DNA of 64,000 bases from Prevotella fusca JCM 17724 (GTDB taxonomy: Bacteria > Bacteroidota > Bacteroidia > Bacteroidales > Bacteroidaceae), in NCBI RefSeq assembly GCF_001262015.1, contig NZ_CP012074.1:1-64000 (forward strand), written 5' to 3'. Shown here one piece after another: positions 24,853-33,706 of this stretch. Below the pieces are notes generated by a model. It was not told where the DNA came from. It saw only the letters and a program-made list of their open reading frames with translations, and did no database searches. Numbering within the stretch: the first letter of the stretch is position 1; each line of letters opens with the position of its first letter. A program made the translations under genes and the position numbers.

Positions 24853-26730
24853 ATGAAGAAGAAACTTTTAAGAATCATTCTCACGGCTGTACTCCTCACA
24901 GGAGCATGGCTGGTGGAGCATTACGCAGCACTTCCCATGTGGCAGGTGCTGCTTGTTTATTTGGTTCCCTATCTGGTTATCAGCTATGATGTGCTGGGCG
25001 AAGCGGTTGAGGGAATCATGGAGGGCGACCCCTTTGATGAGAACTTCCTCATGAGCCTTGCCACTATCGGTGCTCTGCTCATCGGTTTCCTGCCTGGTGC
25101 CGAACCACAGTTTATCGAGGGCGTGTTCGTGATGTTGTTTTTCCAAGTGGGCGAACTCTTTGAGCACTATGCAGAGGACAAGGCGCGCGACTCCATCTCT
25201 GAGCTGATGGATATTCGTCCCGATGTAGCCTTTGTAGATCGGAACGGAAACGTGGAGAGCGTAAGTCCGGAAGAAGTGAACATCGGTGAGATGCTCATAG
25301 TAAAGCCCGGAGAGAAGATTCCTTTGGACGGAACGGTGCTTGAGGGAACGTCCAGCCTTAATACCGTAGCCCTGACAGGGGAGAGCATGCCACGTGATGT
25401 AACCACTGGAATGGAAGTTATCTCTGGCTGTGTCAATCTTTCGGGGGTGTTGAAGGTACGTGTAGACAAACCTTTCAGCGAGTCTACAGCCGCAAAGATT
25501 ATCAAACTCGTTGAAGATGCAGGCGAAAACAAGTCACGTGGCGAGTCGTTTATCCGTCGTTTTGCACGTGTCTATACGCCCATTGTGGTCATTTCGGCAC
25601 TTGCCCTGGCAGTCATCCCTCCTTTCTTCTATGATAGTTACGCACCGGCTTTCGGTGTCTGGCTATATCGTGCATTGACATTCTTAGTCGTAAGCTGCCC
25701 CTGTGCGCTTGTCATCTCCATCCCACTCACCTTCTTTGCCGGTATCGGCGGAGCTTCCCACAAGGGTGTACTCATCAAGGGCGGAAACTATATGGATGCC
25801 TTGGCAAAGCTCTCTACGGTGGTATTTGATAAGACAGGAACGCTGACACGTGGAACTTTTGATGTTGAGGCTGTTCACCCTGAGGTCCTTTCTGAGCAGG
25901 AGCTGCTTCACTTGGCAGCCCATGTGGAACGTTTCTCAACCCATCCTATTGCGCTTGCCCTCCGCACGGCTTACGCTGATGAGAAGGATAATTGCACAGT
26001 GGAAAACATACAGGAAACAGCCGGACAGGGTATCACTGCCACCATTAATGGTAGGACGGTAAGCGTTGGCAACGACCGTCTGATGGCAACTCTCGGTATC
26101 ACATTGCCTGTTTGCAAACGCTGTGTAAGCCATACAGGCACCACGGTTCACGTAGCTGTCAATGGCGAATACGCAGGTCATGTTGTTATCTCTGACCATT
26201 TGAAGGCTGATGCTGCCAGCGCTGTTGAGCGCCTGAAGCAGTTGGGTGTCACCAAGACCGTTATGCTGACCGGCGACAAGAGGGAAGTTGCTGAGCAGAT
26301 TGCCGAACAGACAAAGGTGACGGAATACCATGCCGAACTGCTCCCTGCGGACAAGGTAAGCCACGTTGAACGCCTCATTGCTGAGAAGAAGAGCGACGGT
26401 GCCGTAGCCTTCGTCGGGGATGGAATCAATGATGCACCTGTGTTGGCACGTGCTGATGTGGGTATTGCTATGGGTGCATTGGGCAGCGATGCAGCCATTG
26501 AAGCAGCCGATGTGGTATTGATGGATGACAAACCTTCAAAGATTGCGCTTGCCATTGAGCTCTCACGTCGTACAATCTTTATAGCGAAAGAGAACGCATG
26601 GTTTGCTATCGGTATTAAAGTTGCCGTCCTTCTCCTTGCCACCTTTGGAATGGCAAGCATGGGATTAGCCGTCTTTGCCGATGTTGGTGTGATGGTTCTT
26701 GCCGTTCTTAATGCGATGAGAGCAAGGTAA
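24853..26730 (+). CDS. Heavy-metal P1B-type ATPase (Zn/Cd/Pb efflux type)
   Basis: 625 residues, an inner-membrane ATP-driven metal exporter. Two N-terminal membrane segments precede the actuator TGESMPRDV motif (about 175). The ion-binding helix carries SCPCALVISIP (CPC about 281-283), followed by DKTGTLTRGTFD (Asp at about 326), an HP motif (STHPIALAL), MLTGDKREVAEQIAEQT and VGDGINDAPVLARADVGIAMG. The CPC motif with this hinge fits the ZntA group. No N-terminal CxxC metal-binding domain is present, but an internal CKRC (about 419) might substitute. A dyad operator precedes the gene, consistent with metal-dependent control. Confidence 0.9.
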   Translation: MKKKLLRIILTAVLLTGAWLVEHYAALPMWQVLLVYLVPYLVISYDVLGEAVEGIMEGDPFDENFLMSLATIGALLIGFLPGAEPQFIEGVFVMLFFQVGELFEHYAEDKARDSISELMDIRPDVAFVDRNGNVESVSPEEVNIGEMLIVKPGEKIPLDGTVLEGTSSLNTVALTGESMPRDVTTGMEVISGCVNLSGVLKVRVDKPFSESTAAKIIKLVEDAGENKSRGESFIRRFARVYTPIVVISALALAVIPPFFYDSYAPAFGVWLYRALTFLVVSCPCALVISIPLTFFAGIGGASHKGVLIKGGNYMDALAKLSTVVFDKTGTLTRGTFDVEAVHPEVLSEQELLHLAAHVERFSTHPIALALRTAYADEKDNCTVENIQETAGQGITATINGRTVSVGNDRLMATLGITLPVCKRCVSHTGTTVHVAVNGEYAGHVVISDHLKADAASAVERLKQLGVTKTVMLTGDKREVAEQIAEQTKVTEYHAELLPADKVSHVERLIAEKKSDGAVAFVGDGINDAPVLARADVGIAMGALGSDAAIEAADVVLMDDKPSKIALAIELSRRTIFIAKENAWFAIGIKVAVLLLATFGMASMGLAVFADVGVMVLAVLNAMRAR

Positions 26731-26745
26731 GAATAAGCTGTTTCC

Positions 26746-26835
26746 GAATTATTTTCATGAAAAAAAATATTTCTTTTCACGAAGAAAAATATTTATTTTC
26801 ATGAAAATAATTTCTTTTTTTCATGAAAGTAATTC
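26746..26835. repeat. AT-rich ~90-bp palindromic dispersed repeat, copy 3
   Basis: GAATTATTTTCATGAA at the left and TTCATGAAAGTAATTC at the right, with inner AAATATTTCTTTTCACGAAG units. It lies 15 bp after the ATPase stop. The rest of the gap to 27046 holds only the next promoter (TAAGTTTG, 27020-27027). Confidence 0.8.
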
Positions 26836-27046
26836 GGTATCTGTCTCAAAGTAGCGATGTAAATACCTTTTTTAGTATTATGGAAAGCAAGTTTTGATAA
26901 AACAAGAGAGTGTTTTATCTTTTGATGATAGATGGCTTTTCATTCTTAAACAATGTTACAGTCTTGTGCTTTTACGATAAAAATAATTACGGAGAAAGCT
27001 AAATGAGAAAACTTTTGTGTAAGTTTGCAGTGTCGAAGTGATAGTT

Positions 27047-27640
27047 ATGCAGATACGACTTGTTCTGTTTTTCTTGTGGCTTTTGCTGCCATTCTCGTCA
27101 GTTCAGGCACAGAAAGTGCTGGTATGTGACGGGGCTACGCACTTTCCGATACGTGATGTGTTGGTCAGTGTGGATGGGAAGAATGTGGGACTTACTACGT
27201 GGAAAGGATACATTAATCTGCCTGATTCATTCCAGGCAGCTACCTTCAAAAAGAAAGGATATGCGCCAGAGAAACTCTTGCGTGACGAGGTGTTGCGTGA
27301 TACCGTCTTTCTCTTTCCTGCCGAACATTATCTTGATGAGGTTGTGGTGATAGGAAAACAGGTTGTTGACGGGCGTGAACTGTTGAAGAAGATGCCGAAG
27401 CGAGACATCTTGGAAAAGAAGCCAGCCCATTCTCTTCAAGAGTTTGATTTTGGGCTTATGCTTGATAAGCGGTTACGCAGAGATCGTAAGCACGTGGAGA
27501 AGCTACGTGAAGTTTTCAAGAAAATGGATGGCTTGGACGATAAGGAAGATCCTATCCTCAAGGCTTATCGGCTGACACAACAGGAATTAAAAGCTGATTC
27601 TATTCAGAAAAAGAATGAACTGAAAGAGCCGAAAAAATAG
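27047..27640 (+). CDS. Secreted protein with a carboxypeptidase-regulatory-like domain
   Basis: 197 residues from the ATG at 27047. A signal peptide (MQIRLVLFFLWLLLPFSSVQA) is followed by a beta-rich stretch (VLVCDGATHFPIRDVLVSVDGKNVGLTTWKGYINLP...ATFKKKGYAPEKL) like the CarboxypepD_reg fold found at the start of TonB-dependent transporters. The tail (about 130-197) is charged and helical (KLREVFKKMDGLDDKED). It stands alone with no transporter partner, so the role is unknown; surface or outer-membrane association is plausible. Promoter box at 27020-27027. Confidence 0.65.
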   Translation: MQIRLVLFFLWLLLPFSSVQAQKVLVCDGATHFPIRDVLVSVDGKNVGLTTWKGYINLPDSFQAATFKKKGYAPEKLLRDEVLRDTVFLFPAEHYLDEVVVIGKQVVDGRELLKKMPKRDILEKKPAHSLQEFDFGLMLDKRLRRDRKHVEKLREVFKKMDGLDDKEDPILKAYRLTQQELKADSIQKKNELKEPKK

Positions 27641-27724
27641 CCTTTAATGTAAATATATGTTAAATATAGGGTTATTAAAGCAATCTTTATGTATAGTTTA
27701 CTTGACTTTTGGGAAAGTAAGTAT

Positions 27725-27732
27725 TACTTTTG
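27725..27732 (+). promoter_or_regulatory. Promoter -7 box of the membrane protein/HTH pair
   Basis: TACTTTTG, with CTTG at 27701-27704 giving a 20-nt spacer, 44 nt before the ATG. Confidence 0.45.
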
Positions 27733-27776
27733 TGGTGTGATAGAAATTTTATCTTATTCATTAAAAAACTACTTTT

Positions 27777-28268
27777 ATGAAAACAGATTATCTTTTGCCC
27801 CACATCTTCAGGAAGATTGGTTGGTTTGTTTTTATCCCTTGCTGGGTCATGATTATCGTTTCTTGGTTAGGTATTAATAACTGGTTTGATGATGATTGGC
27901 TGAGTTTTGTTACCTTGCATATAGGTAACTTGGGCTTTTTCACTCCTGAACAAGAAGGACATTCATTCCTCTATTTTGCACGGGAAGATATGTTCTCTGA
28001 AATCATCTACTGTCTGGCTTTTGTATCGCTATATATGATAGCATTTTCAAAGGAAAAAGTTGAGGATGAATTTGTTGAACATCTCCGTATGCGTTCATTG
28101 GTATGGGCACTGAAAGTAAACACGATTTTCTTCGTTATCTTTACGTGGTTCTGCTTTGGAATGGTTTATGTCACGTTGTTACTGCTTTCAATGTTCAGCA
28201 TATTTCTGCTGTTTCACTTCCGTTTTCTTTATGAACTACATAGAAGGAGGATACATAATGAAGAATAG
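27777..28268 (+). CDS. Four-helix membrane protein paired with an HTH regulator
   Basis: 163 residues with hydrophobic segments at about 15-30, 78-90, 113-130 and 132-147 and a soluble extracytoplasmic loop (about 35-70). I do not recognise the family with certainty; the layout resembles DUF2975-type proteins (B. subtilis YoaS), which are likewise followed by a tiny Xre/Cro regulator. The 3' end overlaps the regulator gene by 11 bp. A likely role is sensing or sequestering linked to that regulator, inferred from pairing only. Confidence 0.6.
   Translation: MKTDYLLPHIFRKIGWFVFIPCWVMIIVSWLGINNWFDDDWLSFVTLHIGNLGFFTPEQEGHSFLYFAREDMFSEIIYCLAFVSLYMIAFSKEKVEDEFVEHLRMRSLVWALKVNTIFFVIFTWFCFGMVYVTLLLLSMFSIFLLFHFRFLYELHRRRIHNEE
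28242..28250 (+). promoter_or_regulatory. Strong Shine-Dalgarno before the HTH gene
   Basis: AGAAGGAGG, 7 nt before the ATG at 28258. Such a site is rare among the genes here, and it decides the start of the HTH protein inside the upstream coding sequence. Confidence 0.7.
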
Positions 28269-28458
28269 TATAAGAGTAGAACGGGCTGTCAAGCGTATGA
28301 CCCAGGCGCAATTAGCTGAGCTTATAGGGGTGTCACGCCAGACGATAGTCGCTATCGAAAGCGAGAAGTATGTGCCGTCGACAGTTCTCAGTCTGAAGAT
28401 TGCACGTGTTTTCGATAAGCGTGTAGATGACATTTTTGAACTTGAGGAGAGCGATTAA
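28258..28458 (+). CDS. Xre/Cro-family HTH regulator (YozG-like)
   Basis: 66 residues, essentially one helix-turn-helix domain: RVERAVKRMTQAQLAELIGVSRQTIVAIESEKYVPSTVLSLKIARVFDKRVDDIFELEE. Small regulators of this type act as dimers, and several are paired with a membrane protein in an operon. The start at 28258 is fixed by the Shine-Dalgarno site. It probably controls its own operon. No effector domain is present. Confidence 0.85.
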   Translation: MKNSIRVERAVKRMTQAQLAELIGVSRQTIVAIESEKYVPSTVLSLKIARVFDKRVDDIFELEESD

Positions 28459-28546
28459 AGCCCCCTGTTTATGAATTCTGATGCTATATTATAAGTAATC
28501 CTAAATCTGAATTCTTAGTTTTGAGTTTTGTACTAATATAAAAAAA

Positions 28547-28591
28547 GCCCGGTGCACAAGGTGAAGAAGATTCACACTTGTCGCATCGGGC
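28547..28591 (-). terminator. Terminator of ahpCF
   Basis: GCCCGATGCGACAAGTGTGAA pairs, with small bulges, with TTCACCTTGTGCACCGGGC. It is followed on the reverse strand by a run of seven T. Confidence 0.8.
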
Positions 28592-28626
28592 CCAACATAC
28601 ACTCAGGTTGGAATGATTAATTTATC

Positions 28627-30180
28627 TTATATCACGCCACGGATCCGGTCGTCAAAGGCTGAAAGGGCAGCCTTAGCACCTTCTCCCATGGCAATTGTAA
28701 TCTGTTTGTAAGGTACCGTTGTAACGTCACCGGCAGCATATACGCCACTCAGACTGGTACGATTGGTTGCGTCAACGATAATCTCATTACGTGGAGTAAC
28801 CTCCACTTCGTCCTTGAAAGCATCGCTGTTTGGCGACAAGCCAATCTGAACAAAGACGCCATCTAAGGCAATTTCGCGCTCTTCGTCATTGGTGCGGTCC
28901 TTCACTCTGATACCCGATAACTTCTGACCATCACCCAAGAGGGCTGTTGTCTGGGTAGAAAGGAACACCTCAACATTAGGCAGACTGGTCACTTTCTGCT
29001 GCAGAACCTCATCGGCACGCATAGCATCAGCGAACTCAAGAACCGTCACGTGGCGACAGATGCCAGCCAAGTCGATGGCTGCTTCGATACCAGAATTACC
29101 ACCACCGATGACTGCTACGTCCTTGCCTTTGTAGAAAGGGCCGTCGCAATGTGGGCAGAAATGCTCACCATGACCGATGTATTTGTCCTCATCTGGCAGA
29201 CCAAGACGGCGCCAGCTTGCACCTGTTGCGATCACAACGGCTGGTGCGGTGAAGGTTTCGCCGCCACGGACAGAAACCGTCTTCACAGCCTCTTTCAGGT
29301 TGGTAGAAACGACCTTGCGGCTGTCGAACACGTCGATAGAATAGTCATTGATATGTGTGCGGAGGTCAGCAGCAAGCTGTATACCGGTTGTCTTTGTGAC
29401 AGAGATAAGGTTCTCGATACCTGTCGTGTCGTTTACCTGTCCTCCGATGCGTTCAGCAACGATAGCTACGCGCAAGCCTTTGCGGGCAGAGTAGATGGCA
29501 GAAGATGCTCCGGCAGGACCACCACCGAGTACGATAACATCATATTCATGCACTGTCTGCACAGCATTCTCATCGTGGTTGGTGCCTACTTTGTCCTCTA
29601 ATTCCTGCAGAAGGATGCCAAGGTCGCCACGACCCGTATGCAAAGGCTCCCCATTGACGTACACAGAAGGTACGCCCTGTATGTTCAAACGTTGTATCTC
29701 GTCCTGACATAGACCACCGTCAACCATCTCATTGCTGATATTTGGGTTGATGAGCGCCATCACGTTCAGTGCCTGAACAACGTCAGGACAGTTCGTACAG
29801 GTGAGAGAAACGTAGGTCTGAAGGTGGATTTCACCCTTCAGTGACTTGATACGTGCAGCTATCGCCTCGTCAGGAAGGTTCTTACCCTGTCCGTCAGTAT
29901 TGAGGACAGCAAGGAGCAACGAGGTAAACTCGTGTCCGTTTGGTATACCACGGAAGCTGATACCAGTCTCTTCACCATTGCGAAGGATGCTGAATGAGAA
30001 CTGTTCTCCTTCCTGATAGACAGTCTTGATTTTATCAGAAGTAGAGGCAAAGTCTTCTATGAAGGAAGAGAACTCTGCTGTATTCTCGTCATTACTGTTA
30101 CGTATTACGCTGAGCGTTATGTCTGATGAAAGCGATGCGAACACGCCTTTCACCTGTTCGAGTATGTTTGAATCTAACAT
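28627..30180 (-). CDS. ahpF: Alkyl hydroperoxide reductase subunit F
   Basis: 517 residues, the expected length. AhpF is the NADH- and FAD-dependent flavoprotein that re-reduces AhpC. The N-terminal double thioredoxin fold carries CTNC (about 128-131, TCTNCPDVVQALN). The FAD site is VIVLGGGPAGASSAIYSARKG, the redox pair is HFCPHCDGPFY, the NAD site is VIGGGNSGIEAAIDLAG, and the C-terminal GVYAAGDVT block is intact. It lies 116 nt after ahpC on the same strand, with a hairpin between them. Confidence 0.97.
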   Translation of the reverse strand: MLDSNILEQVKGVFASLSSDITLSVIRNSNDENTAEFSSFIEDFASTSDKIKTVYQEGEQFSFSILRNGEETGISFRGIPNGHEFTSLLLAVLNTDGQGKNLPDEAIAARIKSLKGEIHLQTYVSLTCTNCPDVVQALNVMALINPNISNEMVDGGLCQDEIQRLNIQGVPSVYVNGEPLHTGRGDLGILLQELEDKVGTNHDENAVQTVHEYDVIVLGGGPAGASSAIYSARKGLRVAIVAERIGGQVNDTTGIENLISVTKTTGIQLAADLRTHINDYSIDVFDSRKVVSTNLKEAVKTVSVRGGETFTAPAVVIATGASWRRLGLPDEDKYIGHGEHFCPHCDGPFYKGKDVAVIGGGNSGIEAAIDLAGICRHVTVLEFADAMRADEVLQQKVTSLPNVEVFLSTQTTALLGDGQKLSGIRVKDRTNDEEREIALDGVFVQIGLSPNSDAFKDEVEVTPRNEIIVDATNRTSLSGVYAAGDVTTVPYKQITIAMGEGAKAALSAFDDRIRGVI

Positions 30181-30214
30181 GGGGCTTGTAATTTTCTCTC
30201 TATATTATAAGAAA

Positions 30215-30249
30215 GTGGAGAGATGAAGTTCGAAGACTTATCTCTCCAC
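30215..30249 (-). terminator. Intercistronic hairpin between ahpC and ahpF
   Basis: On the reverse strand GTGGAGAGATAAGT pairs with ACTTCATCTCTCCAC around a short loop and is followed by a T-rich stretch. It probably reduces read-through or stabilises the ahpC mRNA, giving more AhpC than AhpF. Confidence 0.6.
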
Positions 30250-30296
30250 CATAACCTATATGACACTTCTGTGTCTGTTGTTAATGATTCTAAGTC

Positions 30297-30863
30297 TTAG
30301 AGCTTACCAACGAGGTCGATGCTTGGCTTCAATGTCTCGCCACCCTTCTTCCACTTAGCTGGGCAAACCTCACCCTCGTGAGAAGCAACGAACAGAGCAG
30401 CCTCAACCTTACGAACGAGCTCATCAGCGTTACGACCGATGCTGTTGTCCTGGATTTCAGCAATCTTAACGAGACCCTCTGGGTTTACGAGGAATGTACC
30501 ACGGTAAGCCAGACCCTCGTCCTCTTTGTAAACACCGAAGCCACGGCTCAATACGCCTGTTGGGTCAGCGAGCATAGAGTACTTGATCTTTCTGATTGTC
30601 TCAGAAGCGTCGTGCCATGCCTTGTGTACGAAGTGAGTATCAGTACTTACTGAGAATACCTCTACACCAAGACCCTTGAGCTGCTCGTACTTGTCAGCCA
30701 AATCCTCCAACTCTGTAGGACATACGAAAGTGAAGTCAGCTGGGTAGAAGAAGAAGAGTGCCCATTTGCCCTCGATATCCTTGCTTGAAACGGTCTTGAA
30801 CTGTCCGTCCTGGAAAGCCTGAACGGTAAACTCTGGTGCGTGTGCATTGATAATTGGTTCCAT
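30297..30863 (-). CDS. ahpC: Peroxiredoxin, alkyl hydroperoxide reductase subunit C
   Basis: 188 residues, a typical 2-Cys AhpC. The peroxidatic Cys48 lies in FYPADFTFVCPTEL and the resolving Cys167 in GEVCPAKW. It reduces hydrogen peroxide and organic peroxides with electrons from AhpF. The gene is divergent from oxyR, and an OxyR-type operator lies upstream of its promoter (30911-30918). Confidence 0.97.
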   Translation of the reverse strand: MEPIINAHAPEFTVQAFQDGQFKTVSSKDIEGKWALFFFYPADFTFVCPTELEDLADKYEQLKGLGVEVFSVSTDTHFVHKAWHDASETIRKIKYSMLADPTGVLSRGFGVYKEDEGLAYRGTFLVNPEGLVKIAEIQDNSIGRNADELVRKVEAALFVASHEGEVCPAKWKKGGETLKPSIDLVGKL

Positions 30864-30910
30864 ATCTAACTTAAACTATTTATGTGATAAATTCTTTTTG
30901 TTTTGCAATG

Positions 30911-30918
30911 CAAAGGTA
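30911..30918 (-). promoter_or_regulatory. Promoter -7 box of ahpC
   Basis: Reads TACCTTTG on the reverse strand, 48 nt before the ATG. The -33 position is weak, as expected for an activator-dependent promoter. Confidence 0.6.
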
Positions 30919-30940
30919 GTATTTGTAATTATTACAGCCA

Positions 30941-30976
30941 ATAGGAAAAATCTATCAGGTGATTAATAAAATCTAT
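30941..30976. promoter_or_regulatory. OxyR-type tandem operator
   Basis: ATAG-N7-CTAT (30941-30955) followed 6 bp later by ATTA-N7-CTAT (30962-30976). The classical OxyR tetramer site is ATAG-N7-CTAT-N7-ATAG-N7-CTAT; here the centre spacer is one base short. The site abuts the -33 region of ahpC. Confidence 0.6.
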
Positions 30977-31059
30977 CAAACTCGCTTTAGTCGTTGATTA
31001 TCAGTGAAATAAGTGCTTCAGTCGGTCGGATTAAAAAGAATATACCAATGATAAAATTA

Positions 31060-31205
31060 TTACCAGTGCCTTGTATAGCTACTGGAAATGCCTTGTAAAA
31101 GCATTGTGGACTACGAATGGCGCAAATGATACGAATTTTACGACCATTACAAACGCCTTGTACAACCATTACAAACGGCTTGTACAACGATTACAAACGC
31201 TTTGT
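31060..31205. repeat. ACAAACGCCTTGTA-type tandem array
   Basis: At least three units of about 24 bp (ACCATTACAAACGCCTTGTA, ACCATTACAAACGGCTTGTA, ACGATTACAAACGCTTTGTA) with two or three more decayed ones upstream (GGAAATGCCTTGTA). Confidence 0.65.
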
Positions 31206-31375
31206 AGTATTTATTTTATTGGCTTATGCGATACTTAATTATAGTGATTGAAGGCATAAGAACTCATCATAAAGAATGAAAAAGACCAGTATAAAGCATA
31301 AAAAACACTATGAGAACACGGCTATTCGGCTTTTTTTACTTATTTTTGCCATAGTCTACACATCGTATCAGAATA

Positions 31376-32278
31376 ATGACACTACAACAACTTGAATATG
31401 TAATGGCTGTCTATCGGCTCAAACATTTTGCAAAGGCAGCCGATGATTGCAATGTCACACAACCGACACTTAGTTCGATGATTCAGAAACTTGAGGACGA
31501 ATTAGGTGTGAAAATCTTTGACCGTAAACGGCAACCTATACAGCCCACAAAGGCAGGAATGAAGGTGATAGAGGAGGCTTGGAAAGTGCTTTCGAGAGCA
31601 AGAAAGCTCAAGCAGACCATTGATGAGGAGCGGCAGATGCTTACCGGGACTTTTGAAGTGGGCGTTCTGCCGACCATTGCACCATATCTTATTCCTCGTT
31701 TCTTCCCTCAGTTGATGAATGAACACCCGGAGATGGATGTGAGGGTCACGGAAATGAAGACGGAAGAGATGCGAAGGGCTCTCCGTAGGGGCGATATTGA
31801 TGCTGGTATTCTGGCACGTGTTGACGGGCTGGAGGAGATGGAGTGCATGCCACTCTACCGTGAACAGTTCTTCGGCTATGTGGCAGAAGACGACCCGTTG
31901 TTTGATAAGGAGTTTATCCGTCCTGCTGACCTGTCGGGCGAGTACCTGTGGTTACTGGACGAGGGGCATTGTTTCCGTGACCAGCTTGTGAAGTTCTGCC
32001 AGCTGAAGTCGGCTGCACTGAGCAAGAAAAGCTATAACTTAGGGAGCATTGAGACCTTTATGCGGATTGTGGAGAATGGCAAGGGCGTGACCTTTATCCC
32101 ACAGCTTGCGCTTTCACAGCTTACGAAGGAACAGCACCGTCTTGTCCGTCCTTTCGCTCATCCGATACCCTCCCGTGAGATTATCCTTATGACTTCACCC
32201 AGCTTCATCCGCCATACGCTGCTCCGTATGCTTGCCGATCGGATAAAGGAGTCATTGCCTGTGGAGTTCCAGTCTTGA
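31376..32278 (+). CDS. oxyR: Hydrogen-peroxide sensor, LysR-family activator
   Basis: 300 residues. LysR-type N-terminal HTH (MTLQQLEYVMAVYRLKHFAKAADDCNVTQPTLSSMI) and a ligand domain in which GHCFRDQLVKFC places cysteines at residues 199 and 208, the same numbers as the redox pair of E. coli OxyR. Oxidation to a disulphide should switch it on. It is divergent from ahpCF, its expected target, with a matching operator between them. Confidence 0.95.
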   Translation: MTLQQLEYVMAVYRLKHFAKAADDCNVTQPTLSSMIQKLEDELGVKIFDRKRQPIQPTKAGMKVIEEAWKVLSRARKLKQTIDEERQMLTGTFEVGVLPTIAPYLIPRFFPQLMNEHPEMDVRVTEMKTEEMRRALRRGDIDAGILARVDGLEEMECMPLYREQFFGYVAEDDPLFDKEFIRPADLSGEYLWLLDEGHCFRDQLVKFCQLKSAALSKKSYNLGSIETFMRIVENGKGVTFIPQLALSQLTKEQHRLVRPFAHPIPSREIILMTSPSFIRHTLLRMLADRIKESLPVEFQS

Positions 32279-32707
32279 TGCTATCCACGGATGGCAGGAT
32301 GTTTTCGTGATAGAAAAGACAAAAGGAACTGACCGTGTTCATGGTATGAAGTTCGGGCATGGATTCTCTTGAGGCTGCATGAAAGAATAATCCCCAGCTG
32401 CTGTTTTACGGCAACTGGGGAAAATGTTATCCCTAATCAATCTTACTAACAAAATGATAGAACCTGTGAACTAAAATTAAATTACATCTATATTCTAATG
32501 AGCTGTGTTTTATGGTATGTCCTGTAAGTTGCCTTCGTAGCTTTTATGACGTAGGTCTTGCAGAACGTATATTAAGTTAGGTGTTTAAAGTAAAACACAT
32601 GTATGTATCTTTTTTTGTTTTCTTTCTTGCTTTACCAATATCTCCAAGCTGTCATACTGAATGGAAAACAGGTATGAAGATATTGGCTGTTAACGATGAC
32701 GACCTAC
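32279..32707. other. Gap after oxyR
   Basis: The only clear structure is a hairpin at 32392-32420 (CCCCAGCTGC with GCAACTGGGG), a likely oxyR terminator. The rest is AT-rich with no gene or repeat that I can name. Confidence 0.6.
32392..32420 (+). terminator. Probable oxyR terminator
   Basis: A ten-pair stem with one mismatch and a 9-nt loop, followed by AAAATG; the T run is poor. Confidence 0.5.
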
Positions 32708-33661
32708 TTAGTAGATAACAACTGCAGGGTTAGAAACGTCGGTAGCAGCATTCTGCTTTACCTTGTACTCATCACATGCCCAGTTATAGTTTCCTTCAGT
32801 TACGTCGCGGGTGTACTCTGTGATACAGTTAGGGTCAGCTGCCCAGTACTGCTTGACAGTCTTGCCTCCCATCACCTTCTGTGGTGTCTTGTCATCAGGA
32901 TTGAGGATGAGCTTCAGACCCACTGAAGTGTTCATCATCTCCATGTCGCCACGGCTGTTGCCTGCTGCGAAGAGCGGACGGGTCTTGATGAAGGTTCTTA
33001 CCACCTCAGCCTTGCCCTCGTCCTGTGGTGAAGGGAATACAATCTGGTCGGTAACAACGCCGCCCATTGTAACGAGTGACTTCACACCAATCACACGGTC
33101 CTCCTGGAATCCAAGCTCCTCAACGCAGAAACGCTGGTAGAGCAACTCCGGAGAAGCTGAGATAACCCATGTCTCGAAACCATAGTTGCGGAGATTGGCA
33201 AGCAGGGCTTTCATCTGAGGATAGAACTTGTTTTGATACTTCTCGTGGAAGCAATCGTCGCCAATGCGCTGTACCTCCTCTGGAGTAAGACCGCTGAGGA
33301 ACTTGATACGGTCGCGCTCACGGCTGATGGCATCCTCTTTGATCATCTTGTCAACCAGCTTGAACTTCTCAACTGACTTGGCGTCCTTCTTGCCTGCATA
33401 GTTGCGGCGGGCATATTCGTAGAGAGCTTCCTCTGCGAGATAGTAAGGAACCTGACCGAAGAGAGTACCGTCACAATCGAATACGGCAACCTTGCGGATG
33501 TTCATTGAGATGGTTGACTGGAGGAAAGCCTCGAGTTTTGCATTGGTAGCATCAGTGAAACCTACGATTTTCTGATACTTGTAGGTCTGTGCTGAAAGCT
33601 GCATTGCACCGATGAAAAGGAATACGGCTACAAGCTGAATGGTTCTTTTAAAAGTCTTCAT
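32708..33661 (-). CDS. Exported HAD-superfamily phosphatase
   Basis: 317 residues. A signal peptide (MKTFKRTIQLVAVFLFIGAMQLSA) is followed by the HAD nucleophile motif VAVFDCDGTLFG (about 60), a helical cap (EEALYEYARRN...), VISASPELLY (motif II), and GNSRGDMEMM (motif IV). The arrangement is that of phosphoserine-phosphatase-like enzymes, but in the periplasm. It starts 45 bp after glpF on the same strand, which suggests it may release a substrate such as glycerol from a phosphate ester for uptake by GlpF; that is inference. The substrate is unknown. Confidence 0.8.
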   Translation of the reverse strand: MKTFKRTIQLVAVFLFIGAMQLSAQTYKYQKIVGFTDATNAKLEAFLQSTISMNIRKVAVFDCDGTLFGQVPYYLAEEALYEYARRNYAGKKDAKSVEKFKLVDKMIKEDAISRERDRIKFLSGLTPEEVQRIGDDCFHEKYQNKFYPQMKALLANLRNYGFETWVISASPELLYQRFCVEELGFQEDRVIGVKSLVTMGGVVTDQIVFPSPQDEGKAEVVRTFIKTRPLFAAGNSRGDMEMMNTSVGLKLILNPDDKTPQKVMGGKTVKQYWAADPNCITEYTRDVTEGNYNWACDEYKVKQNAATDVSNPAVVIY

Positions 33662-33706
33662 AATAGAATTATTTTTTTAGTTTAATTTGTTTTTACTGTT
33701 TGGGAA

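Larger units (their letters stand above)
30864..31375. other. ahpC-oxyR divergent control region
   Basis: 512 bp holding the ahpC promoter box (30911-30918), an OxyR-like operator (30941-30976), a tandem array of ACCATTACAAACGCCTTGTA-type units (about 31060-31205) and the oxyR promoter box TATTTTTG (31341-31348). No gene is evident. Confidence 0.7.

Noticed and set aside
31060-31205. CRISPR array
   Set aside because: Units are contiguous and degenerate with no spacers.
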